Shown: positions 15,822 through 27,669, numbered from the stretch's first letter. The stretch is DNA of 41,668 bases from Oscillospiraceae bacterium (GCA_021769525.1 JAETSQ010000022.1:1-41668), one strand, 5' to 3'. Made by a program: numbers and translations. Notes: generated from the sequence alone by a model not told the origin.

Positions 15822-15849
15822 GGCCGCCCGGCTTTTTTACCAGGCGGCC
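15822..15849 (-). terminator. Hairpin terminator between murA and the 555-residue gene
   Basis: On the minus strand GGCCGCCTGG and CCGGGCGGCC form a 10-bp stem around TAAAAAAG, followed by TTTCT. The T-run is short, so readthrough from murA is possible. Confidence 0.5.
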
Positions 15850-15864
15850 GTTTGGATCGACGAA

Positions 15865-17148
15865 TTATAGCGCTTTGGACAGTTCCCCGTCGGGGATGGT
15901 GACCCGCTTCATATCCCCGCCCAGGGCGGTGATCTTGTCCACCACATCCTCGTAGCCCCGTTCGATGTGGATGATCTCCTCGATCTGGGTGGTCCCCCGC
16001 GCGATGAGCCCGGCGATGATCATGGCGGCGCCCCCCCGCAGGTCGGTGGCCTTCACCGGGGCGCCGGTGAGCTCCCGCACCCCCTCGATGACCGCCACCT
16101 TGCCGTCCACCGTGATCTTGGCCCCCAGGCGGTTCAGCTCGTCCACATACTTAAAGCGGTTGTCCCAGACCCCCTCGGTGATGATGCTTGTCCCCTCCGC
16201 CATGGTGAGCATGGCGGCCATCTGGGGCTGCATATCGGTGGGGAAGCCGGGGTGGGGCATGGTCTTGACGTTGATCTTTTGCAGGGGGCCGGTGCGGAAC
16301 ACCCGCAGCCAGTCGTCCCCCTCCTCGATCTGGGCCCCGGCGGCCAGCAGACGGGCGGTGATGGGTTCCATATGCTTGGGGATGATGTTTTCCACCCGGA
16401 CATCCCCGCCGGTGGCCACGGCGGCGGCCATGTAGGTCCCCGCCTCGATCTGGTCCGGGATGATGGAGTAGTTGGCCCCGTGCATCACGTCCACCCCATG
16501 GATCTTGATGACGTCGGTGCCGGCCCCCCGGATGTCCGCCCCCATGGAGTTGAGGAAGTTTGCCAGGTCCACGATGTGGGGCTCCTTGGCGACATTTTCC
16601 AGGATGGTGAGGCCCTTGGCCCGCACCGCCGCCAGCATCACGTTGATGGTGGCCCCCACGGTGACTACGTCGAAGTAGATGTGGACCCCCCGCAGCTGCT
16701 CCGCCTGGGCGTTTATCATCCCCTTGTCGATGTCCACCGAGGCTCCCATGGCCTCAAAGCCCTTGATGTGCTGGTCGATGGGCCGCACCCCGAAGTTGCA
16801 GCCTCCGGGCATAAAGACGCTGGCCTCTCGGCTGCGTCCCAGCAGGGCCCCGATGAAGTAGTAGCTGGCCCGCATATTCTTCGCCAGGTCGTAGGGGACG
16901 GTGTGGGAGACCAGGTGGGAGGTGTCGATCTCCACCGTTTTCTTTCCCAGCATCCGCACCTGGGCCCCCATCTCGGTGAGGATGCGCAGCAGCAGGGTGA
17001 CATCGCTGATGTTGGGGATGTTGTCGATGACGCACTTTCCCCGCGCCAGCACCGTGGCGGGGATGATGGCCACCGCCGCGTTCTTGGCCCCGCCGATCTT
17101 TACTGTGCCGTGGAGGGGGTTCCCTCCGGTCACGACGAACTTATTCAA
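15865..17148 (-). CDS. murA: UDP-N-acetylglucosamine 1-carboxyvinyltransferase
   Basis: A 427-residue enzyme for the first committed step of peptidoglycan synthesis, transferring enolpyruvate from PEP to UDP-GlcNAc. Lys22 and Asn23 in KIGGAKNAAV match the substrate-binding pair of the E. coli enzyme, and the flexible loop MPGGCNFGVRPIDQH holds the PEP-reactive Cys117, the residue attacked by fosfomycin, which is therefore expected to inhibit this copy. The frame is open to 17277, but the upstream 43 codons resemble leader DNA; I use the TTG at 17148 because the family sequence starts exactly there (LNKFVVTGG) and AAAAGGGG lies upstream. murB is encoded separately at 21056. About 155 nt of leader lies between the promoter and the start. 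Confidence 0.95.
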   Translation of the reverse strand: MNKFVVTGGNPLHGTVKIGGAKNAAVAIIPATVLARGKCVIDNIPNISDVTLLLRILTEMGAQVRMLGKKTVEIDTSHLVSHTVPYDLAKNMRASYYFIGALLGRSREASVFMPGGCNFGVRPIDQHIKGFEAMGASVDIDKGMINAQAEQLRGVHIYFDVVTVGATINVMLAAVRAKGLTILENVAKEPHIVDLANFLNSMGADIRGAGTDVIKIHGVDVMHGANYSIIPDQIEAGTYMAAAVATGGDVRVENIIPKHMEPITARLLAAGAQIEEGDDWLRVFRTGPLQKINVKTMPHPGFPTDMQPQMAAMLTMAEGTSIITEGVWDNRFKYVDELNRLGAKITVDGKVAVIEGVRELTGAPVKATDLRGGAAMIIAGLIARGTTQIEEIIHIERGYEDVVDKITALGGDMKRVTIPDGELSKAL

Positions 17149-17302
17149 TGGCTGATGCCCCTTTTCTGTAATGAAGTAATGGCGGCGCCGGGAACGTCCA
17201 AGCGCCCGCAAAGAGCCCCGGTCTCCTTTTTGGGGGAAGCATCGGGGCAAAAAACATCCGTACGCCGTTTTATCCACCGCGCAGAATCGTTATCTTTTAG
17301 GT

Positions 17303-17308
17303 ATTATA
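17303..17308 (-). promoter_or_regulatory. Extended -10 promoter for murA
   Basis: Minus-strand TGGTATAAT: a perfect TATAAT (17308-17303) with the TGn extension, which can replace a good -35 box (only TTTTAT is seen 17 bp upstream). The leader down to 17148 contains a GC-rich stem (GCCCCG/CGGGGC), possibly a transcript-level control element. The region 17149-17520 is otherwise gene-free: it is the divergent control region of murA and the S41 gene. Confidence 0.55.
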
Positions 17309-17464
17309 CCACGGCGCAAGAGAAAATAAAAGCTGTCCGGGGCTTTTTTCTTTCTTCCCGGCAAAAAAATTCTGCGGAGGAGGCCAAGGCTCTGGGTCGC
17401 GGGCAGGTTTTCCCCAGGGACGGGCTTTCTTAACGGTTTGTTTCTTTTCTTTTTTCCTCGGCTG

Positions 17465-17473
17465 TGCTATACT
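17465..17473 (+). promoter_or_regulatory. Extended -10 promoter for the S41 gene
   Basis: TGCTATACT: TATACT at 17468-17473 preceded by TGn. The expected -35 position holds only TTTTCT (17445-17450). The start codon is 47 nt downstream. Confidence 0.5.
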
Positions 17474-17520
17474 TAGAGAAATCCTTCCCATTTGTACCCT
17501 GAAAAGGAGGCGCTGCTTGT

Positions 17521-18744
17521 TTGAACAAAAAGATCTCTTTGGGGGCCGCCATCGCCTATATGGCCATCGTTGCCGCGGTGGTGTTCTGCCTCACCATGTT
17601 TTATTCGGAAAACCGCTATAACTCCATGTACAATAACATCATCGAACGGGAGCGGGAGTACGCTCTCCTTTCGGAGATCGACCAGTACGCCCGCAGCCAT
17701 TACGCCGGGGAGATGGAGGAGGAGGAGCTCCGGGCGGGAATCGCCTCCGGGTACATCTCCGGTCTGGGGGACCCCTACGCCCGCTTCCTCACCGACCGGG
17801 AATACGAGGCCTACCAGCAGACCGAGGGCCAGCGGTATGTGGGCATCGGCGTGGTCACCGACCTGGATGTGGACGGCTACATACGGGTGCGCACCGTCTA
17901 CCCCCAGTCTCCGGCCGCCTCCGCCCAGATGCAGGCGGGGGACCTGATCGTCAGCGTGGACGGCACCGCCGCCACCAAGGATAACTACACCGAGCTGGTG
18001 GGGTCCTTCCGGGGGGCCGCCGGCACCAAGGTCACTCTGGTCTACCGCCGGGATACCGAGGAAATGACGGTGGAACTGACCCGAAGGGAGATCGATACCC
18101 CCACCATCACCACCACTATGCTGGATAACATCGCTTATCTGCGTTTTTCCAGCATCACCGGAAACACCTCCCAGCACCTGGAGACCGCCATCCGCCAGGC
18201 CAACCAGAACGGGGCCGCGGCGCTGATCTTTGACATCCGGGGGATCGAAAGCGACAATGTGACCGTCATCGGCAGTATGCTGGATACCCTCCTGGGGAAG
18301 ATGACCATCGTCTACCAGGAGGACGCCAGCGGGGTCTCGCGAGAGCTGATGACCTCCGATGAATCGGAGGTGGACCTGCCCATGGTGGTTTTGGCAGACA
18401 GTACCACCGTGGGCACCACGGAGCTGTTCGCCCAGGCCCTGCGGGATACCGGCAAGGCCCGGACGGTGGGGGAGAAGACCTTTGGCAAGGGCACTCAGCA
18501 GACCTTTTATAAGCTGAAAAACGGTTCCGCCGTCTACCTGACGGTGGCGCGATACGCCGGCCCCTCCGGGGAGACCTACGACCAGGTGGGGGTCCCCGCC
18601 GACTACGAGGTGGCCTATCCCGCCGAGATGGACAAGACCGCCACCATGGGGGACCCGGAGTACGACAGCCAGCTGCGCCGGGCCATGGAGATCGCCTCCA
18701 CCGCCGTCAAGACGGACGCCGAGGCCTCCTCATCCAACAGCTGA
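17521..18744 (+). CDS. PDZ-containing S41-family protein, probably proteolytically inactive
   Basis: A 407-residue protein built like a carboxy-terminal processing protease: N-terminal membrane anchor (residues 8-28), helical segment, PDZ domain (about 105-180, YVGIGVVTD through VYRRD), and an S41 core (about 200-375). The lysine of the Ser-Lys dyad is in EKTFGKGTQQ (Lys323). Counting back the 25 residues that separate the dyad in characterised CTPs lands on Gly298 in STTVGTTELF, where the family has serine (TASASE). The NNPGG-type oxyanion loop is also replaced (FDIRGIESDNV). So it looks like a pseudoprotease that may bind peptides or regulate another protease. The start is TTG with AAAAGGAGG upstream. 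It has its own promoter and terminator. Confidence 0.85.
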   Translation: MNKKISLGAAIAYMAIVAAVVFCLTMFYSENRYNSMYNNIIEREREYALLSEIDQYARSHYAGEMEEEELRAGIASGYISGLGDPYARFLTDREYEAYQQTEGQRYVGIGVVTDLDVDGYIRVRTVYPQSPAASAQMQAGDLIVSVDGTAATKDNYTELVGSFRGAAGTKVTLVYRRDTEEMTVELTRREIDTPTITTTMLDNIAYLRFSSITGNTSQHLETAIRQANQNGAAALIFDIRGIESDNVTVIGSMLDTLLGKMTIVYQEDASGVSRELMTSDESEVDLPMVVLADSTTVGTTELFAQALRDTGKARTVGEKTFGKGTQQTFYKLKNGSAVYLTVARYAGPSGETYDQVGVPADYEVAYPAEMDKTATMGDPEYDSQLRRAMEIASTAVKTDAEASSSNS

Positions 18745-18756
18745 ACAACGGTAAAC

Positions 18757-18799
18757 GCGCCGGTCCGGGGGCCTTAGCTGCTCCGGACCGGCGCCTTTT
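18757..18799 (+). terminator. Rho-independent terminator after the S41 gene
   Basis: Perfect 12-bp GC-rich stem, GCGCCGGTCCGG (18757-18768) with CCGGACCGGCGC (18783-18794), 14-nt loop, then CTTTTG. Confidence 0.85.
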
Positions 18800-18849
18800 G
18801 TATGTAGAAATAAATCAGGATGGACCTGGGAAAAAGGCCTGGGGACCGC

Positions 18850-18878
18850 TGGAGTTTTGAGCGGCGTTGTGTTATACT
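18850..18878 (+). promoter_or_regulatory. Possible promoter for the small membrane protein and hprK
   Basis: TGGAGT (18850-18855), 17-bp spacer, TATACT (18873-18878). The -10 is good and the -35 is weak; the start codon at 18921 lies 42 nt downstream. Confidence 0.45.
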
Positions 18879-18920
18879 AAATAATAAGACAAATCCACCT
18901 CTGCCAAGCAAAAAGGAGCG

Positions 18921-19100
18921 ATGAAAATGCCTTCGTATCTCCTTTACCTCCTGGCCGGCGTCATTCTGGCTGTGGCCTCGGAAAGGATCGATGCCCTCAC
19001 CGGCGGCCGCCCCTGGGTCCGCAAGCTCATCACCCGGCTGGCCCCCCTCCTGGTGCTCATCGGCATGGCTCAGGGGGCCCTGGCGCTGATGTTCCGCTGA
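18921..19100 (+). CDS. Small membrane protein (59 residues)
   Basis: A short gene between the S41 terminator and hprK. The product starts MKMPSYLLYLLAGVILAV, giving one transmembrane helix, then a polar stretch ERIDALTGGRPWVRK, then a second hydrophobic segment (LAPLLVLIGMAQGALALMF) and Arg: a two-helix hairpin. AAAAGGAGCG directly precedes the ATG. GC content and codon positions match the neighbours. No family is recognised. It reads in the same direction as hprK, 62 nt upstream of it, and shares the probable promoter at 18850. Confidence 0.65.
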   Translation: MKMPSYLLYLLAGVILAVASERIDALTGGRPWVRKLITRLAPLLVLIGMAQGALALMFR

Positions 19101-19162
19101 CCCGTCCGAAAAAAACCGGACCGACCCAAGCAGACCCAACATATATATTAGGAGGGACGTCT

Positions 19163-20140
19163 ATGAGTATCCAGTTCACAGTGCCCCTGACCAAGCTCAT
19201 CAGCGCCATGAAGCTGGAGGTGGCCTATATGCCCTCCGGCGAGGAGGAGATCCTCATCTCCTCGGCGGACATCAACCGTCCGGGGCTCCAGCTGGCGGGT
19301 TTCTTCGATTATTTTGATAACCAGCGGGTGCAGCTCATCGGCAAAAGCGAGCTGGCCTACCTTTCCCACCTGACCCCGGAGCAGGAAGAGCAGGTGATGG
19401 AGCAGTTTATGGCCGCAAAGCCGGTGGCGGTGATCCAGACCAGGGGGAATATGCCCTCGCCCATCGCCATGGAAAAGGCCAAGAAATACGGGGTGCCCCT
19501 CCTGATCACCGCCGCCACCACCACCAGCTTTTCCGCCAGCCTCACCGCCTTCCTCAATGTGGAGCTGGCCCCCCGCATCACCCGCCACGGGGTGCTGGTG
19601 GAGGTCTACGGCGAGGGGGTCCTGCTCCTGGGGGACAGCGGCGTGGGCAAGAGCGAGGCTGCCATCGAACTGGTGAAGCGGGGGCACCGCCTCATCGCCG
19701 ATGACGCGGTGGAGATCCGCCGGGTGTCGGATAAGACCCTGGTGGGCTCCTCCCCGGCCAATATCCGCCACTTTCTGGAGCTGCGGGGCATCGGCATCAT
19801 CAACGTCCGGCGCATCTTCGGCATCGGCGCGGTGAAGGTCACCGGGCGCATCGATATGCTGATGAACCTGGAGATCTGGAGCCAGACCAAGATCTACGAC
19901 CGCATGGGGATGGAGGAGGAGACCACCGACATCCTGGGGCTTTCCATCCCCTCCATCACCATCCCGGTGAAGCCGGGCCGTAACCTGGCTATGATCATCG
20001 AGGTGGCCGCCATGAACAACCGCCAGAAGAAGCTGGGCTACAACGCCGCCCACGAGCTGCTGGCCCGTCTGGGCATGGCGGAGGACATCCCCAGGGTGCA
20101 GCATCCGCCGGTCACCGATTACGAGGAGTTTTATTATTGA
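19163..20140 (+). CDS. hprK: HPr kinase/phosphorylase
   Basis: A 325-residue bifunctional enzyme that phosphorylates Ser46 of HPr with ATP (or pyrophosphate) and removes it again, the sensor of glycolytic state for carbon catabolite control in Firmicutes. The P-loop GDSGVGKS is at residues 157-164; the family-specific block ELRGIGIINVRRIFGIGAV follows at about 211-229, and the C-terminal PVKPGRNLAMIIEVAA signature is present. The N-terminal domain (1-130) has the expected MurE/MurF-like pattern. AGGAGGGA precedes the ATG. It reads into a PHP hydrolase, murB and whiA, a neighbourhood seen widely in Clostridia. No HPr (ptsH) gene lies in this window. Confidence 0.96.
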   Translation: MSIQFTVPLTKLISAMKLEVAYMPSGEEEILISSADINRPGLQLAGFFDYFDNQRVQLIGKSELAYLSHLTPEQEEQVMEQFMAAKPVAVIQTRGNMPSPIAMEKAKKYGVPLLITAATTTSFSASLTAFLNVELAPRITRHGVLVEVYGEGVLLLGDSGVGKSEAAIELVKRGHRLIADDAVEIRRVSDKTLVGSSPANIRHFLELRGIGIINVRRIFGIGAVKVTGRIDMLMNLEIWSQTKIYDRMGMEEETTDILGLSIPSITIPVKPGRNLAMIIEVAAMNNRQKKLGYNAAHELLARLGMAEDIPRVQHPPVTDYEEFYY

Positions 20141-20289
20141 AGCCGCCGGCTCCTTGTTCACACTCACCTATATCCCGTCCATGACTAAATACCTGCGTAT
20201 CCTGGCAGGTACAAACAAAGGCCCAAAGCGGACCCTCAAGGCCCGGTCCGAGACGAAATGATCCGGCGAAAGGAAAGGTCATCGCAGCT

Positions 20290-21027
20290 ATGAAGATCGC
20301 AGGAGATACCCACACCCATACCCTCCTCTGCCAGCACGCTTACAGCACCCTGCTGGAGAATATCCGGGCGGCGGCAGCGGCGGGCCACCGTTTTATGGCC
20401 ACCACCGAGCACGGCCCCGCCATGCCGGGGGCTCCCCACGAATGGTACTTTGAGAACCTCCGCAAGGCGGTGCCGAGGGAGATGCTGGGGGTGGTGGTCA
20501 TCAAGGGGTGCGAAGCCGATGTCATGGACCTGGCCGGGACCCTGGATGTTCCGGAGAGCGGTCTGCGGAAGCTGGATCTGGTCATCGCTTCCATGCACCG
20601 CCTCACCTTCCCCCAGGACACCACCCCGGAGGAGCGCACCGCCGCCTGGTGCGCCGTGGCGGAAAATCCCCGTGTGGATGTCATCGGCCACCTGGGGGAC
20701 CCCCGCTTTGAGGCGGATTACGAGACGGTGATCCGGGCCTTCCGGAAAGGGGGGCAGGCGGTGGAGCTGAACGCATCATCCCCGGTGAGCCGCCCCGGCT
20801 CGGAGAAGAACTGCCTGCGCATCGCCGCCCTCTGCAAGGAATACGGGGTGCCGCTGCTCCTTTCCAGCGATGCCCACTTCTGCACCTCCATCGGGGAGGT
20901 GGGCCCCTCCGCCGCCATCGCCCAGGAAGCGGGCGTCCCGGAGGAGCAGATCCTGAACCTCGACTACCGCCGCTTCCGGGATTGGCTCTGCGCCCGCCAG
21001 GGGATCGAAGACCTGCCGGAGGAGTAA
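20290..21027 (+). CDS. PHP-domain phosphatase/hydrolase (YcdX-like)
   Basis: A 245-residue member of the PHP superfamily, which uses three metal ions to hydrolyse phosphoesters. Metal motifs are DTHTHT (residues 6-11), ATTEHGP (around 37-43), a later KGCEAD, IASMHR, IGHLGDPRF and LLLSSDAHF, which together match the YcdX/YcsE-type single-domain PHP enzymes rather than histidinol phosphatase HisK. The cellular substrate is unknown. It follows hprK by 150 nt, a gap in which I see no gene, and precedes murB by 28 nt. The ATG has AAAGGAAAGG upstream. Confidence 0.88.
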   Translation: MKIAGDTHTHTLLCQHAYSTLLENIRAAAAAGHRFMATTEHGPAMPGAPHEWYFENLRKAVPREMLGVVVIKGCEADVMDLAGTLDVPESGLRKLDLVIASMHRLTFPQDTTPEERTAAWCAVAENPRVDVIGHLGDPRFEADYETVIRAFRKGGQAVELNASSPVSRPGSEKNCLRIAALCKEYGVPLLLSSDAHFCTSIGEVGPSAAIAQEAGVPEEQILNLDYRRFRDWLCARQGIEDLPEE

Positions 21028-21055
21028 TATCCCCTGTGAAGGAGGAGAAAAAACC

Positions 21056-21964
21056 ATGAGCCAGCTTTGGAACACCGCCCTGGGGGACTGCGGCGTCCCC
21101 CTGCGGATGGGGGAGCCCATGAGCCGCCGCACCACCTTCCGCATCGGGGGACCGGCGGAATACTTCGCCTGCCCCGAAACGCCGGAGGAGCTGCGCCTTC
21201 TTCTGGATGCCTGCAAAAAAGACGGCCTTCCTTATTTCGTCCTGGGGAAGGGCTCCAACCTCCTGGTGGGGGACCGGGGCATCCCCGGCCTCACCATCGC
21301 CATGGAGAGGCTTTCCGCCGTCTCGGTGGAGGGGGAGACGGTGACAGCCCAGGCGGGTGCCTCCCTGACGGCGGTGTGCGCCGCGGCCCGTCAGGCGGGG
21401 CTTGCCGGGCTGGAGTTCGCCTATGGCATCCCCGGACAGGTGGGGGGCGGCGTCTATATGAACGCCGGAGCCTACGGCGGGGAGCTCCGGGACGTCCTTG
21501 TTCAGGTGGAGTTTTTGGACGAGGCGGGGGAGCGCCATGTTTACCCCGTGGAAAGGCTGGAGATGGGCTACCGCCACAGTTTTTTTACCGGGAAAGGGTG
21601 TGTTATCCTCTCCGCTGTCTTCCGTCTGCAAAGGGACCCGGAGGGGCCGGAGGCGGTGGGGGCCCGGATGGAGGAGATCTACCGCCGCCGCAGGGAAAAG
21701 CAGCCCCTGGAATGGCCCAGCGCCGGCAGCACCTTCAAGCGGCCGGAGGGGGCCTACGCCGCCGCCCTCATCGACCGGTGCGGGTTAAAGGGATTCCGGG
21801 TGGGCGGGGCCCAGGTGAGCGAGAAGCACGCCGGCTTTGTCATCAACACCGGGGAGGCCACCTGCGCCGACGTCCTGGCCCTCATTGGGGAAGTGCAGCG
21901 AATCGTAAAGGAAAAGACCGGCTTTGTCCTGGAGCCGGAGGTCCGGGTCACCGGAAAGAACTGA
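21056..21964 (+). CDS. murB: UDP-N-acetylenolpyruvoylglucosamine reductase
   Basis: A 302-residue FAD enzyme that reduces the MurA product to UDP-N-acetylmuramate with NADPH. FAD-binding motifs are RRTTFRIGGPAEY (residues 24-36), LGKGSNLLVGDRG (63-75) and GIPGQVGGGVYMNAGAYGGE (124-143). The proton-donating serine is in GSTFKRP (Ser225) and the C-terminal glutamate block HAGFVIN...EVRV is present. It lacks the extra loop of the E. coli enzyme, so it is the type II form normal in Firmicutes. A GAAGGAGG site precedes the ATG. Directly followed by whiA after 19 nt, without the rapZ and yvcK genes often found between them. Confidence 0.96.
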   Translation: MSQLWNTALGDCGVPLRMGEPMSRRTTFRIGGPAEYFACPETPEELRLLLDACKKDGLPYFVLGKGSNLLVGDRGIPGLTIAMERLSAVSVEGETVTAQAGASLTAVCAAARQAGLAGLEFAYGIPGQVGGGVYMNAGAYGGELRDVLVQVEFLDEAGERHVYPVERLEMGYRHSFFTGKGCVILSAVFRLQRDPEGPEAVGARMEEIYRRRREKQPLEWPSAGSTFKRPEGAYAAALIDRCGLKGFRVGGAQVSEKHAGFVINTGEATCADVLALIGEVQRIVKEKTGFVLEPEVRVTGKN

Positions 21965-21983
21965 ACGAAAGGGGAGAGTCCCC

Positions 21984-22886
21984 ATGTCCTATACCCAGAG
22001 GGCCAAGGGCGAAATTTTAGAAAACCGCGCCCTGCGCACCCGGTTCAAAAACCAGCACGGCTACGGCCTGCTGCTCTTTGGCCGCACCTACGGGGTGGGG
22101 AGCATCAGCCTTGCCACCCAGCAGCGGGAGGTGGCCCGGCACTACGCCGCCTTCCTCACCAGGGCGGTGCCCCTCACCGGCACCGTCACCACCAGGGAGG
22201 AGACAGCGGGGAGGCAGCCCGCCTACCGGGTGCGGGTGGATTCCGCTGCCGACCGCCGCAGCCTCTTAAATCACTACGCCATGCTCTACCCGGAAGGGAT
22301 CACCTACGAGCTGCTGGGAGGGGATGAGGGGGCCGCCGCCTTTGTCAGCGGGGCCTTCCTCAGCTGCGGCAGCCTTGCCGACCCGGAAAAGAAATATCAC
22401 CTGGAGTTCGCCCCGCCCCGCCCGGAGACGGCGGAGGTGCTGGCGGGCATCCTGGGGGAGGTGGGCTTTTTGCCCAAGACCGCCGCCCGCCGGGGCAGGA
22501 CCATCCTCTACACCCACGACAGCGGCCAGATGGAGGACCTCCTCACCTTCATCGGCTGTCCCCTCATGAGCCTTGAGGTGATGAACGTGAAGATCCTCAA
22601 GGAGCGCCGCAACGCCGCCAACCGGGCCGCCAACTGCGATAACGCCAACATCGACAAGGTGGTGGGGGCGGCGGAGAGCCAGATCCGGGACATCCGCGCC
22701 CTGATGGGGGACCAGGGCCTCACCGCCCTGCCGGAGGAGCTGCGGGAGCTGGCCGCCCTGCGGCTGGAAAGCCCGGAGGCCTCCCTGCGGGAGCTGGGAG
22801 CGAGGCTGGGCCTTTCCCGCTCCGGGGTCAACCACCGGCTGAAGAGGATTTCGGAACTTGCCGAAGAAAGGAACCAAAAACCATGA
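21984..22886 (+). CDS. whiA: DNA-binding protein WhiA
   Basis: A 300-residue WhiA: N-terminal degenerate LAGLIDADG homing-endonuclease-like domain (AFLSCGSLADPEKKYHLEF at about 125-143 marks its core) and a C-terminal helix-turn-helix (SLRELGARLGLSRSGVNHRLKRI). In Streptomyces it is a sporulation regulator; in Firmicutes it affects division and chromosome segregation. The frame is open further upstream, but the ATG at 21984 follows GAAAGGGGAGAG and begins with the family text MSYTQRAKGEI. The conserved NCDNANIDKVV block is intact. Its stop overlaps the start of a tiny lipoprotein gene (ATGA). Confidence 0.96.
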   Translation: MSYTQRAKGEILENRALRTRFKNQHGYGLLLFGRTYGVGSISLATQQREVARHYAAFLTRAVPLTGTVTTREETAGRQPAYRVRVDSAADRRSLLNHYAMLYPEGITYELLGGDEGAAAFVSGAFLSCGSLADPEKKYHLEFAPPRPETAEVLAGILGEVGFLPKTAARRGRTILYTHDSGQMEDLLTFIGCPLMSLEVMNVKILKERRNAANRAANCDNANIDKVVGAAESQIRDIRALMGDQGLTALPEELRELAALRLESPEASLRELGARLGLSRSGVNHRLKRISELAEERNQKP

Positions 22887-23023
22887 AACGCTGTCTTGCC
22901 ATCCTGCTGTCCCTCCTGCTGCTCACCGCCTGCGCCGCCGGCGGACAGGCCCCCGCCCCGGAGGATCTCATCGATTATATGGCCCCCCGGTACACCGCCC
23001 CCGGCAATAACCCCAATACCTGA
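22883..23023 (+). CDS. Tiny lipoprotein (46 residues)
   Basis: An ORF of 46 codons starting in the ATGA overlap with whiA, so probably translated by coupling. The product is almost only a lipoprotein signal: MKRCLAILLSLLLLTAC with a LTAC lipobox, then about 29 residues rich in Pro and Ala (AAGGQAPAPEDLIDYMAPRY). The mature part is too short for a known fold. AAAGGAACC sits before the ATG. It could be a small membrane-associated peptide with a role next to whiA or simply a degenerate lipoprotein. Its stop is 28 nt before dnaE. Confidence 0.6.
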   Translation: MKRCLAILLSLLLLTACAAGGQAPAPEDLIDYMAPRYTAPGNNPNT

Positions 23024-23051
23024 CCCAACAAACAGAGAAAGTGGTGACAGC

Positions 23052-26561
<3,510 letters not shown>

Positions 26562-26589
26562 AGACCGCTTTCTTTGTCAAAAACGTTCC

Positions 26590-26618
26590 TTTACTTCCCA
26601 GGGATATGGGGTTAAAAT
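26590..26618 (+). promoter_or_regulatory. Promoter for pfkA
   Basis: TTTACT (26590-26595), 17-bp spacer, TAAAAT (26613-26618), 58 nt before the ATG of pfkA, in an AT-richer gap after dnaE. Confidence 0.6.
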
Positions 26619-26675
26619 TAGAAGCGGGAAATTATACCGATCTTCCATCCATGTAAAAAACAGGAGGGATCCATC

Positions 26676-27647
26676 ATGAGCGAACATAAAACCATAGGCG
26701 TCCTCACCAGCGGCGGCGACGCGCCGGGGATGAACGCTGCCGTCCGCGCCGTGGTGCGGGCGGGGATCAACAAGGGCCACCGGATGCTGGGTATCCGCCG
26801 GGGGTATGAGGGCCTCCTCAACGGCGAGATCGAGGAGATGAAGCTGCGCAGCGTCAGCGAGATCATCCAGCGGGGGGGCACCGTCCTCTACACCGCCCGC
26901 TGTGAGGAGTTCAAGACCGAGGAGGGCCTCAAAAAGGGCGTGGAGATGTGCCACAAGATGGGCATCGACGGCCTTGTGGTCATCGGCGGCGACGGCTCCT
27001 TTAAGGGGGCCCGGAACCTTTCCAACGCCGGCATCCCCTGCATCGGCATCCCCGGCACCATCGATAACGACATCGCCTCCACCGAGTACACCATCGGCTT
27101 TGATACCGCGGTCAACACCGTTGTGGAGAGCGTGGACCGGCTGCGGGACACCTCCCAGTCCCACGACCGCTGCTCGGTGGTGGAAGTGATGGGCCGCCGG
27201 GCGGGGCATATCGCCATCTACGCCGGCATCTCCTGCGGGGCCATCGCCACCCTGATCCCGGAGCGTCCCCACGACCTGGACCGGGACATCGTATCCCGGA
27301 TGCGGGCCACCCTCAAGACCGGCAAGCACCACTTCATCGTCATTGTGGCGGAAGGGGTGGGGAACACCCAGGAGATCTGCAACTACATCCAGGAAAAGAC
27401 CGGCATCGAGACCCGCCTCACCGTCCTGGGCCATGTCCAGCGGGGCGGCACCCCCACCGCAAAGGAGCGGGTCCACGCCAGCGTCATGGGCGTCCGGGCG
27501 GTGGAGCTGCTGGAGCAGGGGAAGGGCAACCGCGTCGTGGGCATCCAGAACAACCGCATCGTGGACTACGACATCAACGAAGCCCTGGATATGGTGAAGG
27601 ACATCGACGAGTACCTGTACAAGGTGGCCTACGAGATCTCCATCTAA
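26676..27647 (+). CDS. pfkA: ATP-dependent 6-phosphofructokinase
   Basis: A 323-residue glycolytic enzyme converting fructose 6-phosphate and ATP to fructose 1,6-bisphosphate. Motifs: GVLTSGGDAPGMNAAVRAVV (residues 8-27), GGDGSFKGA, where the glycine after GGD marks ATP rather than pyrophosphate use, the catalytic PGTIDNDIASTEYTIGFDTA, MGRRAGHIA for substrate binding and GHVQRGGTP. Length is standard for the allosteric homotetrameric bacterial form. AGGAGGGA precedes the ATG. It has its own promoter and a double-hairpin terminator shared with the convergent ABC transporter genes. Confidence 0.97.
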   Translation: MSEHKTIGVLTSGGDAPGMNAAVRAVVRAGINKGHRMLGIRRGYEGLLNGEIEEMKLRSVSEIIQRGGTVLYTARCEEFKTEEGLKKGVEMCHKMGIDGLVVIGGDGSFKGARNLSNAGIPCIGIPGTIDNDIASTEYTIGFDTAVNTVVESVDRLRDTSQSHDRCSVVEVMGRRAGHIAIYAGISCGAIATLIPERPHDLDRDIVSRMRATLKTGKHHFIVIVAEGVGNTQEICNYIQEKTGIETRLTVLGHVQRGGTPTAKERVHASVMGVRAVELLEQGKGNRVVGIQNNRIVDYDINEALDMVKDIDEYLYKVAYEISI

Positions 27648-27669
27648 AATGAAAGAAAAGGGCATAAGG

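Noticed and set aside
17149-17277. N-terminal extension of MurA starting at 17277
   Set aside because: The extra 43 residues are basic and unlike any MurA, overlap the leader after the extended -10 promoter, and the family start is at the TTG at 17148.
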